In this document: piece by piece, positions 1 to 7,781 of the stretch
How the letters are laid out: the number at the start of each line of letters is the position of its first letter
Numbering within the stretch: the stretch's first letter is position 1
Assembly (NCBI GenBank): GCA_902801295.1
Contig: CADCHN010000003.1
Coordinates: 1-64,000 of the forward strand
Direction: 5' to 3'
Length of the DNA: 64,000 bases
Origin: Oscillospiraceae bacterium
Lineage (GTDB): Bacteria > Bacillota > Clostridia > Oscillospirales > Oscillospiraceae
The notes under the pieces: model-generated
Database searches by the model: none
The model's input: the letters and a program-made list of their open reading frames with translations, nothing else
Told to the model about the DNA's origin: nothing
Translations under genes and position numbers: made by a program

Positions 1-372
1 CATCGCAAAGTTCTTCACCGTGCCGTCCGTGTCGATGCTGATGCCCTTCACGTCCTGGCCGCCGATGTCGATGATCGCCTTCACGTTCGGGTCGGTCACG
101 TGCACGCCCATCGCGTGGCAGCTGATCTCGGAGATGTTCTCATCCGCAAACGGAACCTTGTTGCGGCCGTAACCGGTACCGATCAGGTACTCCAGCTCCT
201 TCGAGCTCTTCAGCCCGACCTTCGCCAGCACTTCGTCCATCGCGGCAATCGCGCTCTGCTCCGAGTTGATCTTGCTCTTAATCGTGGTATCGGCGACCAT
301 CTTGCCGGTCTCGTCCAGAATAACTGCCTTCGTGTAGGTGGAACCTACGTCGCATCCGCCAAAGTATTTCAT
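1..372 (-). CDS. 2-hydroxyacyl-CoA dehydratase activator ATPase (BadF/BadG/HgdC family), 3' part cut by window edge
   Basis: Only the first 124 codons are inside the window. The protein begins MKYFGGCDVGSTYTKAV, the phosphate-1 loop of the ASKHA-fold BadF/HgdC activators, and residues about 101-110 read IDIGGQDVKG, the second nucleotide-binding motif. The cysteines that would hold the bridging [4Fe-4S] cluster lie beyond the edge. These activators are homodimeric iron-sulfur ATPases that push one low-potential electron into the dehydratase on ATP hydrolysis. The ATG at 370-372 is preceded by AAAGGAG. It is the last visible gene of a minus-strand operon with two dehydratase subunits and a small membrane protein, which fixes its role as activator (the archerase) of that enzyme. 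The exact substrate cannot be read from the sequence. Confidence 0.93.
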   Translation of the reverse strand, partial: MKYFGGCDVGSTYTKAVILDETGKMVADTTIKSKINSEQSAIAAMDEVLAKVGLKSSKELEYLIGTGYGRNKVPFADENISEISCHAMGVHVTDPNVKAIIDIGGQDVKGISIDTDGTVKNFAM

Positions 373-410
373 CCGTATATGACTCCTTTAATGTTTGTTT
401 TCTCTTATTA

Positions 411-641
411 TCAGGTCTCGTAGTCGTATTTGGGGAACTTGTTCATCTCATAGGGCGCCTTCAGGGTGTCCTTGCGCTCCATGTTGTCGTAATGCTTCTT
501 CAGGAAGGGCTCCACGACGTTGAACATCAGTTTGCCGTCAAGGTCAAAGAAGAAAACGACAAACAGCGCAACATTGGCCAGGAAAAAGATGCCCAGGAAC
601 TTGAGGAAGAACTTTGCGATACGGCACTTGCATTTTTTCAT
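411..641 (-). CDS. Small single-pass membrane protein inside the dehydratase operon, function unknown
   Basis: This 76-residue protein is not one I recognise. It starts MKKCKCRIAKFF, with a CKC motif, then has one strongly hydrophobic helix at about residues 9-33, followed by a charged tail of about 40 residues ending KYDYET. No signal peptidase site is evident, so it is probably a membrane-anchored protein. Its start is well supported: AGGAGG sits seven bases before the ATG and overlaps the region just after the stop of the upstream dehydratase subunit, so translation is probably coupled. It lies between the dehydratase subunits and their activator. Known hgdCAB and hadIBC operons do not, to my knowledge, contain such a gene. 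It could tether the soluble complex to the membrane or regulate it; both are guesses. Confidence 0.8.
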   Translation of the reverse strand: MKKCKCRIAKFFLKFLGIFFLANVALFVVFFFDLDGKLMFNVVEPFLKKHYDNMERKDTLKAPYEMNKFPKYDYET

Positions 642-655
642 GATGTATCCTCCTA

Positions 656-2362
656 TTACCAGGTCATGGAATCGTCAAAGTCGAGCAGCGAGGGATCCAG
701 AGGCTCTTCGTGCATAACCGTGCTCATGTAGTCGTTGATCTGACGGCGGATCTCAGCACGGGAGACAGTGCGGCTGTCGGGCAGCGCATGGGGCAGCCAG
801 AACGCCTTGATGTTTCTCTTGCGGAACTCGTCCTCGAACAGACCGTGCACGCCCTGCATGCCCTTGCACTGCAGCTGGTCGTACATGGCGACCATGTCGC
901 AGTTGAACTTCTTCTGGTAATCCCACAGCTCGAAGATGTGATGCATGCCGCCGACGGCCATACGGCGCATCGGAGCCCACATGTGATACTGCACGACGTC
1001 TTCCAGCATATTCTCGTAGGAATCGGTGCGGATCTCCATGTCGAACATCAGGGAGTCCATGTTGATGATAACATTCAGGCCCCAGCAGTTGTAGGCCCAG
1101 GTGCACCAGTTGGAGAAATACAGCGGCGCGCAGGACCAGGCGATCACGCGGTGGCGCGTCTGGGGGAAGGGATTGATCTTCTTCTCGACGCACTTGTACA
1201 TGATCTTCTTGACCTTCTCGCTGGCCTCTTCCCAGAAATCGCCCTGGATGCCGTACTGGGTGGAGAAGATGCGGAACAGAGCCTGAGCAACGCCGTTGAT
1301 GGGATAGTAGTTGGTCTTGGAGGCGACTTCCCACTTCTCCCACTCGTCACGCTGCAGCTTGTTCTGGCGCTCGAGGCGCTTGACCATGGAATCCCAGCTG
1401 AACTTCGCGCCGGTCTGGTCTTCGATGAACTTCCACATCTCCTCGATTTCTTTCATGCAGTACTTCTTGACCAGGGGATCGTCGAACTGCATGGGGATGG
1501 GCAGAGCGAAGAGCGGCTTGTCCGCGAACCAGTCCTGCAGCGTGGAGGTGGAGACGGAAGCGTCGCAGGCCTCGTTGCAGGTGATGACGATCGGGGAGGC
1601 ATCGGGAACGTCGTCCAGCACGAAGATGCCGGCCTCGGCCTGGCACATCGGGCAGGGGTCGCCGGGCAGGCCGATGGACTGCACCGCATCGATGTAGTTA
1701 AGCACCGTGTGGGAGTTGACGTGGCAGGTGACGAAGTAGGGGATCATCTCGATGGGGATGTACTTGTAGCCCTCATCCATGAAGGGATAGAACAGCGTGC
1801 CGCAGGTCGTCTCATTGGCATAGATGCTGTGCTTGTAGGCATCGTTCTCGGCGCCGTTGTGCAGACGGGTGTCGGCGTTGAAGAAGTTGCAGATCTGCTG
1901 AATGGAGGCGCTGACCATGGCGCGGTAATGCCAGGCGGAAGCGCGCATCGCTTCACCGCGCGTGCCCTGCAGGCCGCGCTCGAACCAGTGGATGACGGGC
2001 AGATAGGTCTGGCCCATCCAGCGGTAGCGCCAGGTGCCTTTGATAAAGTCGATGGGGTTGTTGCTGTACTTGAGGATGTCGGTGATCATATGGACATAGT
2101 TGTAGCCCCAGATCATGTACATGTAGTACAGCGTGTCCTTCACGCCGCGCCACTCTCTGTGCTTGAGCAGGCCGGTCTTGTCCTCGTACAGTTCGCCGAG
2201 ACGGCGGCCGCCGGGCTCGGCGGTGTGAGGCTTGCCATACCAGAAGTCGTGGGCGTTCTTCTTGAAGCCGTTGGCCTTCAGCTCGGTCACGGTTTTCTCA
2301 AAGCCGTTTTTCTTCTCGGCGAGCTTCTCTTTCATCTTGGAAACGTCAAATTTTTTCGCCAT
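656..2362 (-). CDS. 2-hydroxyacyl-CoA dehydratase subunit, long form (HgdB/BcrC/BadD superfamily)
   Basis: The 568-residue product belongs to the 2-hydroxyglutaryl-CoA dehydratase / benzoyl-CoA reductase superfamily. These subunits bind a [4Fe-4S] or double-cubane cluster and perform radical removal of water from a 2-hydroxyacyl-CoA, or a related low-potential reduction. Cysteine-rich segments that could ligate the cluster include DPCPMCQAE, ITCNEACDAS, WSCAPLYFSNWC and YDQLQCKGMQGVHG. It is longer than typical HgdA/HgdB subunits (about 380-480 residues); roughly the first 100 residues, rich in Lys and Trp, look like an extension. It is followed one base after the stop of the smaller subunit at 2364, so the two are co-translated. 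A double-cubane-cluster reductase of the same fold is the main alternative. Confidence 0.88.
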   Translation of the reverse strand: MAKKFDVSKMKEKLAEKKNGFEKTVTELKANGFKKNAHDFWYGKPHTAEPGGRRLGELYEDKTGLLKHREWRGVKDTLYYMYMIWGYNYVHMITDILKYSNNPIDFIKGTWRYRWMGQTYLPVIHWFERGLQGTRGEAMRASAWHYRAMVSASIQQICNFFNADTRLHNGAENDAYKHSIYANETTCGTLFYPFMDEGYKYIPIEMIPYFVTCHVNSHTVLNYIDAVQSIGLPGDPCPMCQAEAGIFVLDDVPDASPIVITCNEACDASVSTSTLQDWFADKPLFALPIPMQFDDPLVKKYCMKEIEEMWKFIEDQTGAKFSWDSMVKRLERQNKLQRDEWEKWEVASKTNYYPINGVAQALFRIFSTQYGIQGDFWEEASEKVKKIMYKCVEKKINPFPQTRHRVIAWSCAPLYFSNWCTWAYNCWGLNVIINMDSLMFDMEIRTDSYENMLEDVVQYHMWAPMRRMAVGGMHHIFELWDYQKKFNCDMVAMYDQLQCKGMQGVHGLFEDEFRKRNIKAFWLPHALPDSRTVSRAEIRRQINDYMSTVMHEEPLDPSLLDFDDSMTW

Positions 2363-2363
2363 C

Positions 2364-3575
2364 TTATTTGCCCTCCTGGATGTGCTTGATCTCTACGCTC
2401 TCCACAAAGGCCTGGAAGCGGGTACGCAGCTGGCCGGAGGCGGAGTTGATGTACTCTTTCTCGATGGAGCAGACAGGGAGCCCGAAGTCGCGCTGGAGGA
2501 TGAAGGTGTCGATGACGCGCTCATAGCTCCAGTATTCGCAGAACTTGTTGGAGGCGATGATGACGCCGTCGGCATGATAATCCTTGGCCAGCTTGGCCAG
2601 TCTCTGTTTGCGGGCGCGCATCTCGTCCTGCGGCATGAAGCGCGGGCAGTTGGAGGTCTTGAGGTAGTGCTCGGCGATATTGCGCAGCACACTCTTGCTC
2701 TCGTCCAGAACGATGGGCACGCGGCTCTCGACGGCGCCGTAGCAGAAGCGGTCGCACACGACGAGGGCACCGCAGCTCTCGATGAGCTTGGTGAAGTCCG
2801 GGTCGTCGTTCTCGGAACCGGCCAGAACGACCTTGCAGCGGAAGTTCTTTTTGAGGTCGGGCTCGCGCGTCTTCATCTCCTCGGCCGTCTCGCGCAGGTA
2901 AGGAAGAATCAGATATTTCGGGCAGGCCAGGGATACGAGCTGGATGACGTGGAACTCGTAGCCGGTGATCGTGGGGTTATCGAGCTTGCGGTATTCGCCG
3001 ATCTCGTTGATGAGGCGGCAGACCTCGTTGTGCTCCTCGACGGCCTTGCGCAGCGCTTCGTCGGAAATGTCGATGCCGAAGTTCTTGTTCAGCGGCTCGA
3101 GCACATGGGCGCGCAGCTGGGTCTCGAAGTGCTGGTAGCTGTTTTCATTGTTTTTGAAAGGAATGTCTGTGAACTCGCAGAAGAAATCGTCGTTGTCGAT
3201 GATGCGCATGTCATCAACGGAATCCAGGTGCTTTTGCTGCAGGTGCTCCTGGAAGCGGCAGGTGGCGGTGCAGGTCTCGGTCGCCATCTGGGCATCGAGG
3301 AAGTTGTAGCCGCCCTCCAGCGCGCGCTCCATCAGGGAGCGGGCATAATGGCAAACGCGGCCGGACAGATAGTAGGTCGCGATGTCAGGCGAGGTGCAGC
3401 GCGGCGCTCTCAGACGAACCGAGAAGCAGCCGGGCAGGTCGAGAAGCACTTCAGGCATGAAGTAGCAGGTGTAACCAATCGCGCGCTTGCCGTCGGCCTT
3501 GGCCTGTTTGACCAGCTCGTTATTGGCTTCCTGAAGCAGATTCTCAAAGTAGATCAGATGTTTGAGATCTTTCAA
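2364..3575 (-). CDS. 2-hydroxyacyl-CoA dehydratase subunit, short form (HgdB/HadC superfamily)
   Basis: This 403-residue protein is the second subunit of the dehydratase and is of normal length for the family. Near the N-terminus GYTCYFMPEVLLD (Cys37) matches the conserved cluster-binding segment of HgdB/HadC proteins, and further cysteines occur at 60, 75, 102 and 106. C-terminal ASNKFCEYWSYER resembles the final conserved Cys block. The start is a TTG at 3573-3575; AGGGGG lies seven bases upstream and no ATG is available nearby in frame. A consensus sigma-A promoter sits about 80 bases upstream, so this is the first gene of the operon. The expected reaction is syn-elimination of water from an (R)-2-hydroxyacyl-CoA in amino acid fermentation, but the substrate is inferred only by family. 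Confidence 0.88.
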   Translation of the reverse strand: MKDLKHLIYFENLLQEANNELVKQAKADGKRAIGYTCYFMPEVLLDLPGCFSVRLRAPRCTSPDIATYYLSGRVCHYARSLMERALEGGYNFLDAQMATETCTATCRFQEHLQQKHLDSVDDMRIIDNDDFFCEFTDIPFKNNENSYQHFETQLRAHVLEPLNKNFGIDISDEALRKAVEEHNEVCRLINEIGEYRKLDNPTITGYEFHVIQLVSLACPKYLILPYLRETAEEMKTREPDLKKNFRCKVVLAGSENDDPDFTKLIESCGALVVCDRFCYGAVESRVPIVLDESKSVLRNIAEHYLKTSNCPRFMPQDEMRARKQRLAKLAKDYHADGVIIASNKFCEYWSYERVIDTFILQRDFGLPVCSIEKEYINSASGQLRTRFQAFVESVEIKHIQEGK

Positions 3576-3655
3576 CAGATAACCCCCTATAACAATAAAT
3601 TATGAAACTACATCCGGTGGCACAGCGCATGATTTGTGCCAACTATACGACTGAC

Positions 3656-3684
3656 AGTATAACAAAACGCTTATTTCTTGTCAA
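3656..3684 (-). promoter_or_regulatory. Sigma-A promoter of the dehydratase operon
   Basis: On the minus strand TTGACA (3679-3684) and TATACT (3656-3661) are separated by exactly 17 bases. This places transcription start near 3649, giving a leader of about 70 bases before the TTG start of the first subunit. Confidence 0.85.
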
Positions 3685-3749
3685 TAAAGCCAGCGGCAAC
3701 TTGCGCCCCATTTCGGCAGAAAAACTTTTCCCTTTCTTTTATAATAAGT

Positions 3750-3782
3750 GCACAAAGGAACGGCGCCTGATGGCGCCGTTCC
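3750..3782 (-). terminator. Probable terminator of the D-Ala-D-Ala carboxypeptidase gene
   Basis: A perfect 11-bp stem (GGAACGGCGCC and its complement, 3757-3767 and 3772-3782) with a four-base loop lies 14 bases after the carboxypeptidase stop. On the minus strand it is followed by TTTGTGCACTTATT, a weak U tract, so termination may be incomplete. Confidence 0.65.
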
Positions 3783-3796
3783 GATCTGCTTTTTAT

Positions 3797-4966
3797 TCAG
3801 GAAATGCCCAGCATTGCGCCGAGCAGCCGGCCGATAAGGCCGCCAAAACCGATGCGCGGCACCTCCTCCGCCGCCGTCACCGCCAGCTCCGCAATCACGT
3901 CCTCTCCCAGTGTCACGGTCAGCGTCCCCAGGCGCTCCCCTTCCCGCACCGGCGCCTCGGCCTGCTCCGGCAGCGTCAGCGCATAGGACGGCTCCGCGCC
4001 GCTTTTCGGCACCAGCGCCGCGCTCTCGCCCTCAATCCGCAGCGTTACGCTCTCGCTCTGTCCCATGTCCACCGGCAGCACCGGCAGCTCCTCCGCCGGA
4101 CGCAGCGAACAGAGCTGATACCCTGCAAAGGCGTAATTGAGCAGGGTCTTCGCGTCCTGATTGCGCTTGTCGATGCTCTCGCAGCGCAGCACCACGGCGA
4201 TGTACTCCACGCCGTCGCGCTCCGCGGTGGCGGACAGGCAGTACAGCGCACTCGACGTGTAGCCGGTCTTCAATCCCGTGCAGCCGGGATACCAGTAGAC
4301 GAGCTTGTTGGTGTTGTTGAGCTCAAAGGCGCCGTTTCGGATGCTGTCGAGCCAGATTGTGGTAAACTCCTTGATCTGGGGGTGGCTCAACAGCTCCCGG
4401 GACATGACGGCAATGTCATAGGCGGAGCTGTAGTGCTCTCCGTCATCAAAGAGCCCGCTGCAGCTGGTAAAATGGGTGTCCTCCAGCCCCAGTTCCTCCG
4501 CGCGGCGGTTCATGCGCTCCACGAACACCTCCTCGGAGCCGGCCAGGTGCTCCGCCATAGCCACGGCGCAGTCGTTGGCTGAGACGACGGCGATGCACTT
4601 GAGCATATCCCGGACCGACATCTGCTCGCCCTCCTCCAGAAACACGCAGCTGCCGCCGAAGGACGCGGCCCGTGCGCTGGCCGTGACGGTGTCGTCCAGG
4701 CTCAGCTTGCCGCTGTCGATGTCCTCCATGATCAGCAGCATCGTCATCACCTTGGTGACGCTCGCCGGAAACAGGCGCTCATGAGCGTTTTTCTCGTACA
4801 GCACCGTCCCCGTCTCCTTTTCCATCAGCAGCGCGGAGTGGGCAGACACGCTCAGTGCACTCACCGTGCTCTCCGTGCGGGACACCGTGGGAACCCGCTC
4901 CGTGGACAGCGCCCGCCCCGGCGCCAGGCAGACAAACAGCAATATCCAGGCGATCAAGCGTTTCAT
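3797..4966 (-). CDS. D-alanyl-D-alanine carboxypeptidase (serine, peptidase S11; DacF/PBP5 type)
   Basis: The 389-residue product has an N-terminal signal peptide (about residues 1-20) and all three active-site motifs of low-molecular-mass penicillin-binding proteins: S69-V-T-K72 in PASVTK, S129-A-N131 and K233-T-G235. The C-terminal beta-sandwich domain follows (about residues 285-370) and the last residues (GFGGLIGRLLGAMLGI) could form the usual amphipathic membrane anchor. It trims the terminal D-Ala from peptidoglycan pentapeptides outside the membrane and so limits cross-linking. It is transcribed alone, away from the AI-2E exporter gene, and ends in a hairpin terminator. The assignment to DacF rather than DacA or DacB cannot be made safely from sequence alone. 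Confidence 0.93.
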   Translation of the reverse strand: MKRLIAWILLFVCLAPGRALSTERVPTVSRTESTVSALSVSAHSALLMEKETGTVLYEKNAHERLFPASVTKVMTMLLIMEDIDSGKLSLDDTVTASARAASFGGSCVFLEEGEQMSVRDMLKCIAVVSANDCAVAMAEHLAGSEEVFVERMNRRAEELGLEDTHFTSCSGLFDDGEHYSSAYDIAVMSRELLSHPQIKEFTTIWLDSIRNGAFELNNTNKLVYWYPGCTGLKTGYTSSALYCLSATAERDGVEYIAVVLRCESIDKRNQDAKTLLNYAFAGYQLCSLRPAEELPVLPVDMGQSESVTLRIEGESAALVPKSGAEPSYALTLPEQAEAPVREGERLGTLTVTLGEDVIAELAVTAAEEVPRIGFGGLIGRLLGAMLGIS

Positions 4967-5274
4967 AATTGCCTCCCGATTTGATCCTCAGTCTGCTACA
5001 GCCTATGTCCCCCGCCCGCCCTTCATGCTGCGGTTGACACGATTATGTATATTTCGACAAAAGGAAATGGATATTTCAACGCTTTCACCTGATAAAGTTT
5101 TCTGGTTTTGCCATGAGTTTTTAACAGTTTCCACAGCTTTTTCCACAGTGAAAAACTGCATAAGCCGTCTCTTCGGTTTACATAACGACTTTCTGCTGAA
5201 AATATTTACATTTTCAAGTTGACGGCGCGGCCGCACGAATAGTACAATGATAAACGGAAAAGGAGGGCTGCACC
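4967..5274. other. Divergent AT-rich intergenic region with DnaA-box-like pair
   Basis: This 308-base gap separates the divergent carboxypeptidase and exporter genes. It is much richer in A and T than the flanks. It holds a clear promoter for the exporter (5219-5248). I could not find a convincing carboxypeptidase promoter, although AT-rich stretches at 5041-5065 are candidates. Two similar sequences, GTTTCCACA (5127-5135) and TTTTCCACA (5139-5147), resemble DnaA boxes with one or two mismatches. No open reading frame here has a ribosome site. Confidence 0.6.
5219..5248 (+). promoter_or_regulatory. Sigma-A promoter of the AI-2E family exporter gene
   Basis: TTGACG (5219-5224) and TACAAT (5243-5248) with an 18-base spacer lie immediately upstream of AGGAGG and the GTG start at 5275. 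Confidence 0.8.
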
Positions 5275-6558
5275 GTGAGACACAAGTTTCAATGGGACAA
5301 GAAATATCTGTATTGGGGGCTGACGGCCTTCTGCGTCATTGCCGCCTCGATCCTCTTTTTCCTGCTGATCACCCGTCTGCCCGATATCAGCGGTGCGCTG
5401 AGCAGCCTGGCCGCCATCCTCAGTCCCTTCATCTGGGGCCTGGTGATTTCCTATCTGCTTGCGCCGCTGATGCTGCGGATGGAAAAGCACCTCTTCCTTC
5501 CGCTGGGGAAAAAGCTCTTCCGGAAATCGAAAAACGGCGGCGCGCGTTTTGCGCGCTCGATGAGCGTGCTGCTGTCGATCCTGCTGTTCCTGCTGATTCT
5601 GACCGCCCTGATCTACATGATCCTGCCGCAGCTGTACAGCAGCATCGTGACCATCGTCGACAACAGCCCCACGTATATTACGCAGCTGACTGAATGGGCG
5701 GAATCCCAGCTGGCCGATTTCCCCGAGCTGGAGGAATATGTGACCAACCTTCTGGGCAACGCCAACCAGGACATCATGAACTGGCTGCAGACCTCCGTGC
5801 TGCCGAAGCTCGGCGGCTTCATCACCAGTGTGACGACCGGCGTTTACTATGTGCTGCTCGGCGTTTACAATCTGCTGATCGGCATCATCGTGTCGATCTA
5901 CATTCTCGGCAACCTCGAGAAGTTCAAGGCCGGCTCGAAGCGGCTGCTGTACAGTCTCTTCAGCCTGAAGACCGCCGACAAGATCCGCAGCGCCCTGGAT
6001 TTCACCAACCGCACCTTTATGGGCTTCATCTCCGGCAAGCTGCTGGATTCGGCCATCATCGGTCTGATCTGCTATGTGTTCTGCGCAGCCTTCAGCATGC
6101 CGTATACGCTGCTGGTCAGCATCCTGATCGGCGTGACAAACATCATTCCCTTCTTTGGTCCCTTCATCGGCGCCGTCCCCAGCGCACTGATTATTCTGCT
6201 GGTCAGCCCCTTCAAGTGCCTGATCTTTGTGATCTTCATCATTGTTCTGCAGCAGGTGGACGGCAACATCATCGGACCCAAAATCCTCGGCGGCACGACC
6301 GGCATCAACGGCTTCTGGGTCATGTTCTCCATCATCATCGGCGCCGGACTCTTCGGCTTCTGGGGCATGCTGCTTGGCGTTCCCGTGTTTGTGGTGATCT
6401 ACACCTTCATCGACAAGCGCCTCAAGCTGCGCCTGGAGCGCGACGATCTGCCCTCGGAGGTTGACGATTACCGGGAGATCGACCGCATCGACCCCATCAC
6501 GCACGAAGTCATCCGCAGGGAGACGGCGGAGCCCGAGGCGGACGCGGCCGAAACCTGA
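5275..6558 (+). CDS. AI-2E family transporter (YtvI/PerM-like membrane exporter)
   Basis: A 427-residue polytopic membrane protein with about seven to eight hydrophobic helices: two near residues 13-34 and 43-65, one at about 99-121, a long helical periplasmic-type loop to about 185, and a cluster from 195 to 395. The segment TNIIPFFGPFIGAVPSAL is the hallmark of the AI-2E/PerM family. The hydrophilic tail after residue 385 is acidic. Members have been linked to autoinducer-2 export or to Na+/H+ antiport, and the real substrate is unknown for most. The start is GTG with AGGAGG eight bases upstream. It is a single-gene unit bounded by its own promoter and a strong terminator. Confidence 0.9.
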   Translation: MRHKFQWDKKYLYWGLTAFCVIAASILFFLLITRLPDISGALSSLAAILSPFIWGLVISYLLAPLMLRMEKHLFLPLGKKLFRKSKNGGARFARSMSVLLSILLFLLILTALIYMILPQLYSSIVTIVDNSPTYITQLTEWAESQLADFPELEEYVTNLLGNANQDIMNWLQTSVLPKLGGFITSVTTGVYYVLLGVYNLLIGIIVSIYILGNLEKFKAGSKRLLYSLFSLKTADKIRSALDFTNRTFMGFISGKLLDSAIIGLICYVFCAAFSMPYTLLVSILIGVTNIIPFFGPFIGAVPSALIILLVSPFKCLIFVIFIIVLQQVDGNIIGPKILGGTTGINGFWVMFSIIIGAGLFGFWGMLLGVPVFVVIYTFIDKRLKLRLERDDLPSEVDDYREIDRIDPITHEVIRRETAEPEADAAET

Positions 6559-6570
6559 ATTGAACATACG

Positions 6571-6599
6571 AAAAAGCCGGGAATTCTCCCGGCTTTTTG
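6571..6599. terminator. Bidirectional intrinsic terminator
   Basis: A seven-base GC stem (GCCGGGA/TCCCGGC) with an ATTC loop is flanked by five A on the left and five T on the right. It therefore serves both the exporter gene (plus) and the cysteine desulfurase gene (minus), which converge here. Confidence 0.9.
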
Positions 6600-6620
6600 C
6601 TTTATCTGGTTTGTCCGCGC

Positions 6621-7751
6621 TCAGCGGTGGCTCAGGCGGTCATGCGCTTCCTTCAGGCCGCGGCAGAGCGCATCGATATCGTCCTCGGTGCTCAGGCGGC
6701 TCAGCCCGACGCGGATCGCGCCGTCGATGACCTCCGGGCGCAGCCCGATCGCCTCGAGCACATGGCTGCGCGCGCCCTTTTTGCAGGCCGAGCTGCGGGA
6801 GACGTAGACCTCCTGCGCCTCGAGATAGTTGATCAGCACCTCGCTGCGCCATCCGGGCAGGGAGAGGCTGAGAATATGCGGCGCGCCGCCGCCGATGACG
6901 ACGAGCTCCGGGATTTCTCTCCGCAGCGTGTCCACGGCGCGCTCGCGCAGCGCAGTCATCCGGGCGGTATTGTCCGAAAAGCCCGCACGGGCGATCTCGC
7001 AGGCCGCGCCGAAGGCCGCGATCTGCGGCATAGCCTCCGTGCCGGCCCGACGGCCGCTCTCCTGCGCGCCGCCGACGATCATCGGCTTCAGGCGCAGTCC
7101 GCTGCGGACGTACAGGCCGCCGATCCCTTTCGGCGCATGGATCTTATGGCCGCTGATGCTGATGAGGTCGGCGCCGAGCGTCTGGGCGCGAAAAGGCACT
7201 TTCAGAAAGCCCTGCACCGCGTCCGTGTGCAGCAGGGCCTGGCTCCCGGCCCGCTTGAGCAGACGGGAAACAGCGGAAATATCGGTTACGGCGCCGGTTT
7301 CGTTGTTGACCAGCATCAAAGAAACGAGTATAGTATCCTCACGGAGCGCTTCCGCCACAGCCTCAGGATCCACGCCGCCGAGCCCGTTCGGCTTGAGGCG
7401 CGTGACCTCAAAGCCGCGCGCTTCCAGTTCGTCCAGGCTTTTGCGCACCGCGTCGTGCTCCACGGCGGAGCTGATAACATGCCTGCCGCGGCGCTTCATC
7501 GCCTCCGCGCCGCCGAGAATGGCCCAGTTGTCGCTCTCGGAGCCGCAGGAGGTAAACACGAGCTCCCCCGGCGCACATCCCAGCGCGGACGACACCTGCG
7601 TCCGGGCGCGGTCGAGCAATTTCTTCGCCTCCCGGCCCTTGGCGTGGGTGGAGCTGGGGTTGCCGTAGCAGACCGTCATGGCCCGCAGCGCCGCCTCGGC
7701 CGCCTCCGGGCAGACCGCCGTCGTGGCGGCGTTATCCAGATAGTGTTCCAT
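6621..7751 (-). CDS. Cysteine desulfurase (NifS/IscS family, class V aminotransferase fold)
   Basis: This 376-residue PLP enzyme converts cysteine to alanine and passes the sulfur as persulfide to iron-sulfur cluster or thio-cofactor assembly. EHYLDNAATT at the N-terminus, His99 in SAVEHD and Lys203 in SISGHK, which forms the PLP Schiff base, are all present. The catalytic cysteine is Cys323 in SRSSACKKG, a longer loop typical of the group I (NifS/IscS) enzymes. The ATG at 7749-7751 has AGAGG eight bases upstream. There is no IscU-type scaffold beside it. It is transcribed away from mtaB with only 30 bases between the two start codons; both products belong to sulfur/iron-sulfur chemistry of tRNA modification, so common control is plausible. 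Confidence 0.95.
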   Translation of the reverse strand: MEHYLDNAATTAVCPEAAEAALRAMTVCYGNPSSTHAKGREAKKLLDRARTQVSSALGCAPGELVFTSCGSESDNWAILGGAEAMKRRGRHVISSAVEHDAVRKSLDELEARGFEVTRLKPNGLGGVDPEAVAEALREDTILVSLMLVNNETGAVTDISAVSRLLKRAGSQALLHTDAVQGFLKVPFRAQTLGADLISISGHKIHAPKGIGGLYVRSGLRLKPMIVGGAQESGRRAGTEAMPQIAAFGAACEIARAGFSDNTARMTALRERAVDTLRREIPELVVIGGGAPHILSLSLPGWRSEVLINYLEAQEVYVSRSSACKKGARSHVLEAIGLRPEVIDGAIRVGLSRLSTEDDIDALCRGLKEAHDRLSHR

Positions 7752-7781
7752 AGAAATAACCTCTTTGTCAGGAGCGTTCAG

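Noticed and set aside
710..2389. 559-codon open frame on the plus strand opposite the long dehydratase subunit
   Set aside because: It has no ribosome site, a biased low-complexity protein and lies antisense to a gene with clear family motifs. High GC at third positions keeps the opposite frame open.
5034..5062. Plus-strand promoter starting TTGACA at 5034
   Set aside because: No -10 hexamer at 16-18 bases (ACAAAA) and no gene needs it; the exporter promoter at 5219-5248 is better.
5127..5147. Replication origin (DnaA-box-like pair in an AT-rich gap)
   Set aside because: Only two imperfect boxes, no dnaA, dnaN, rnpA or parAB genes and no AT-rich unwinding repeat pattern.
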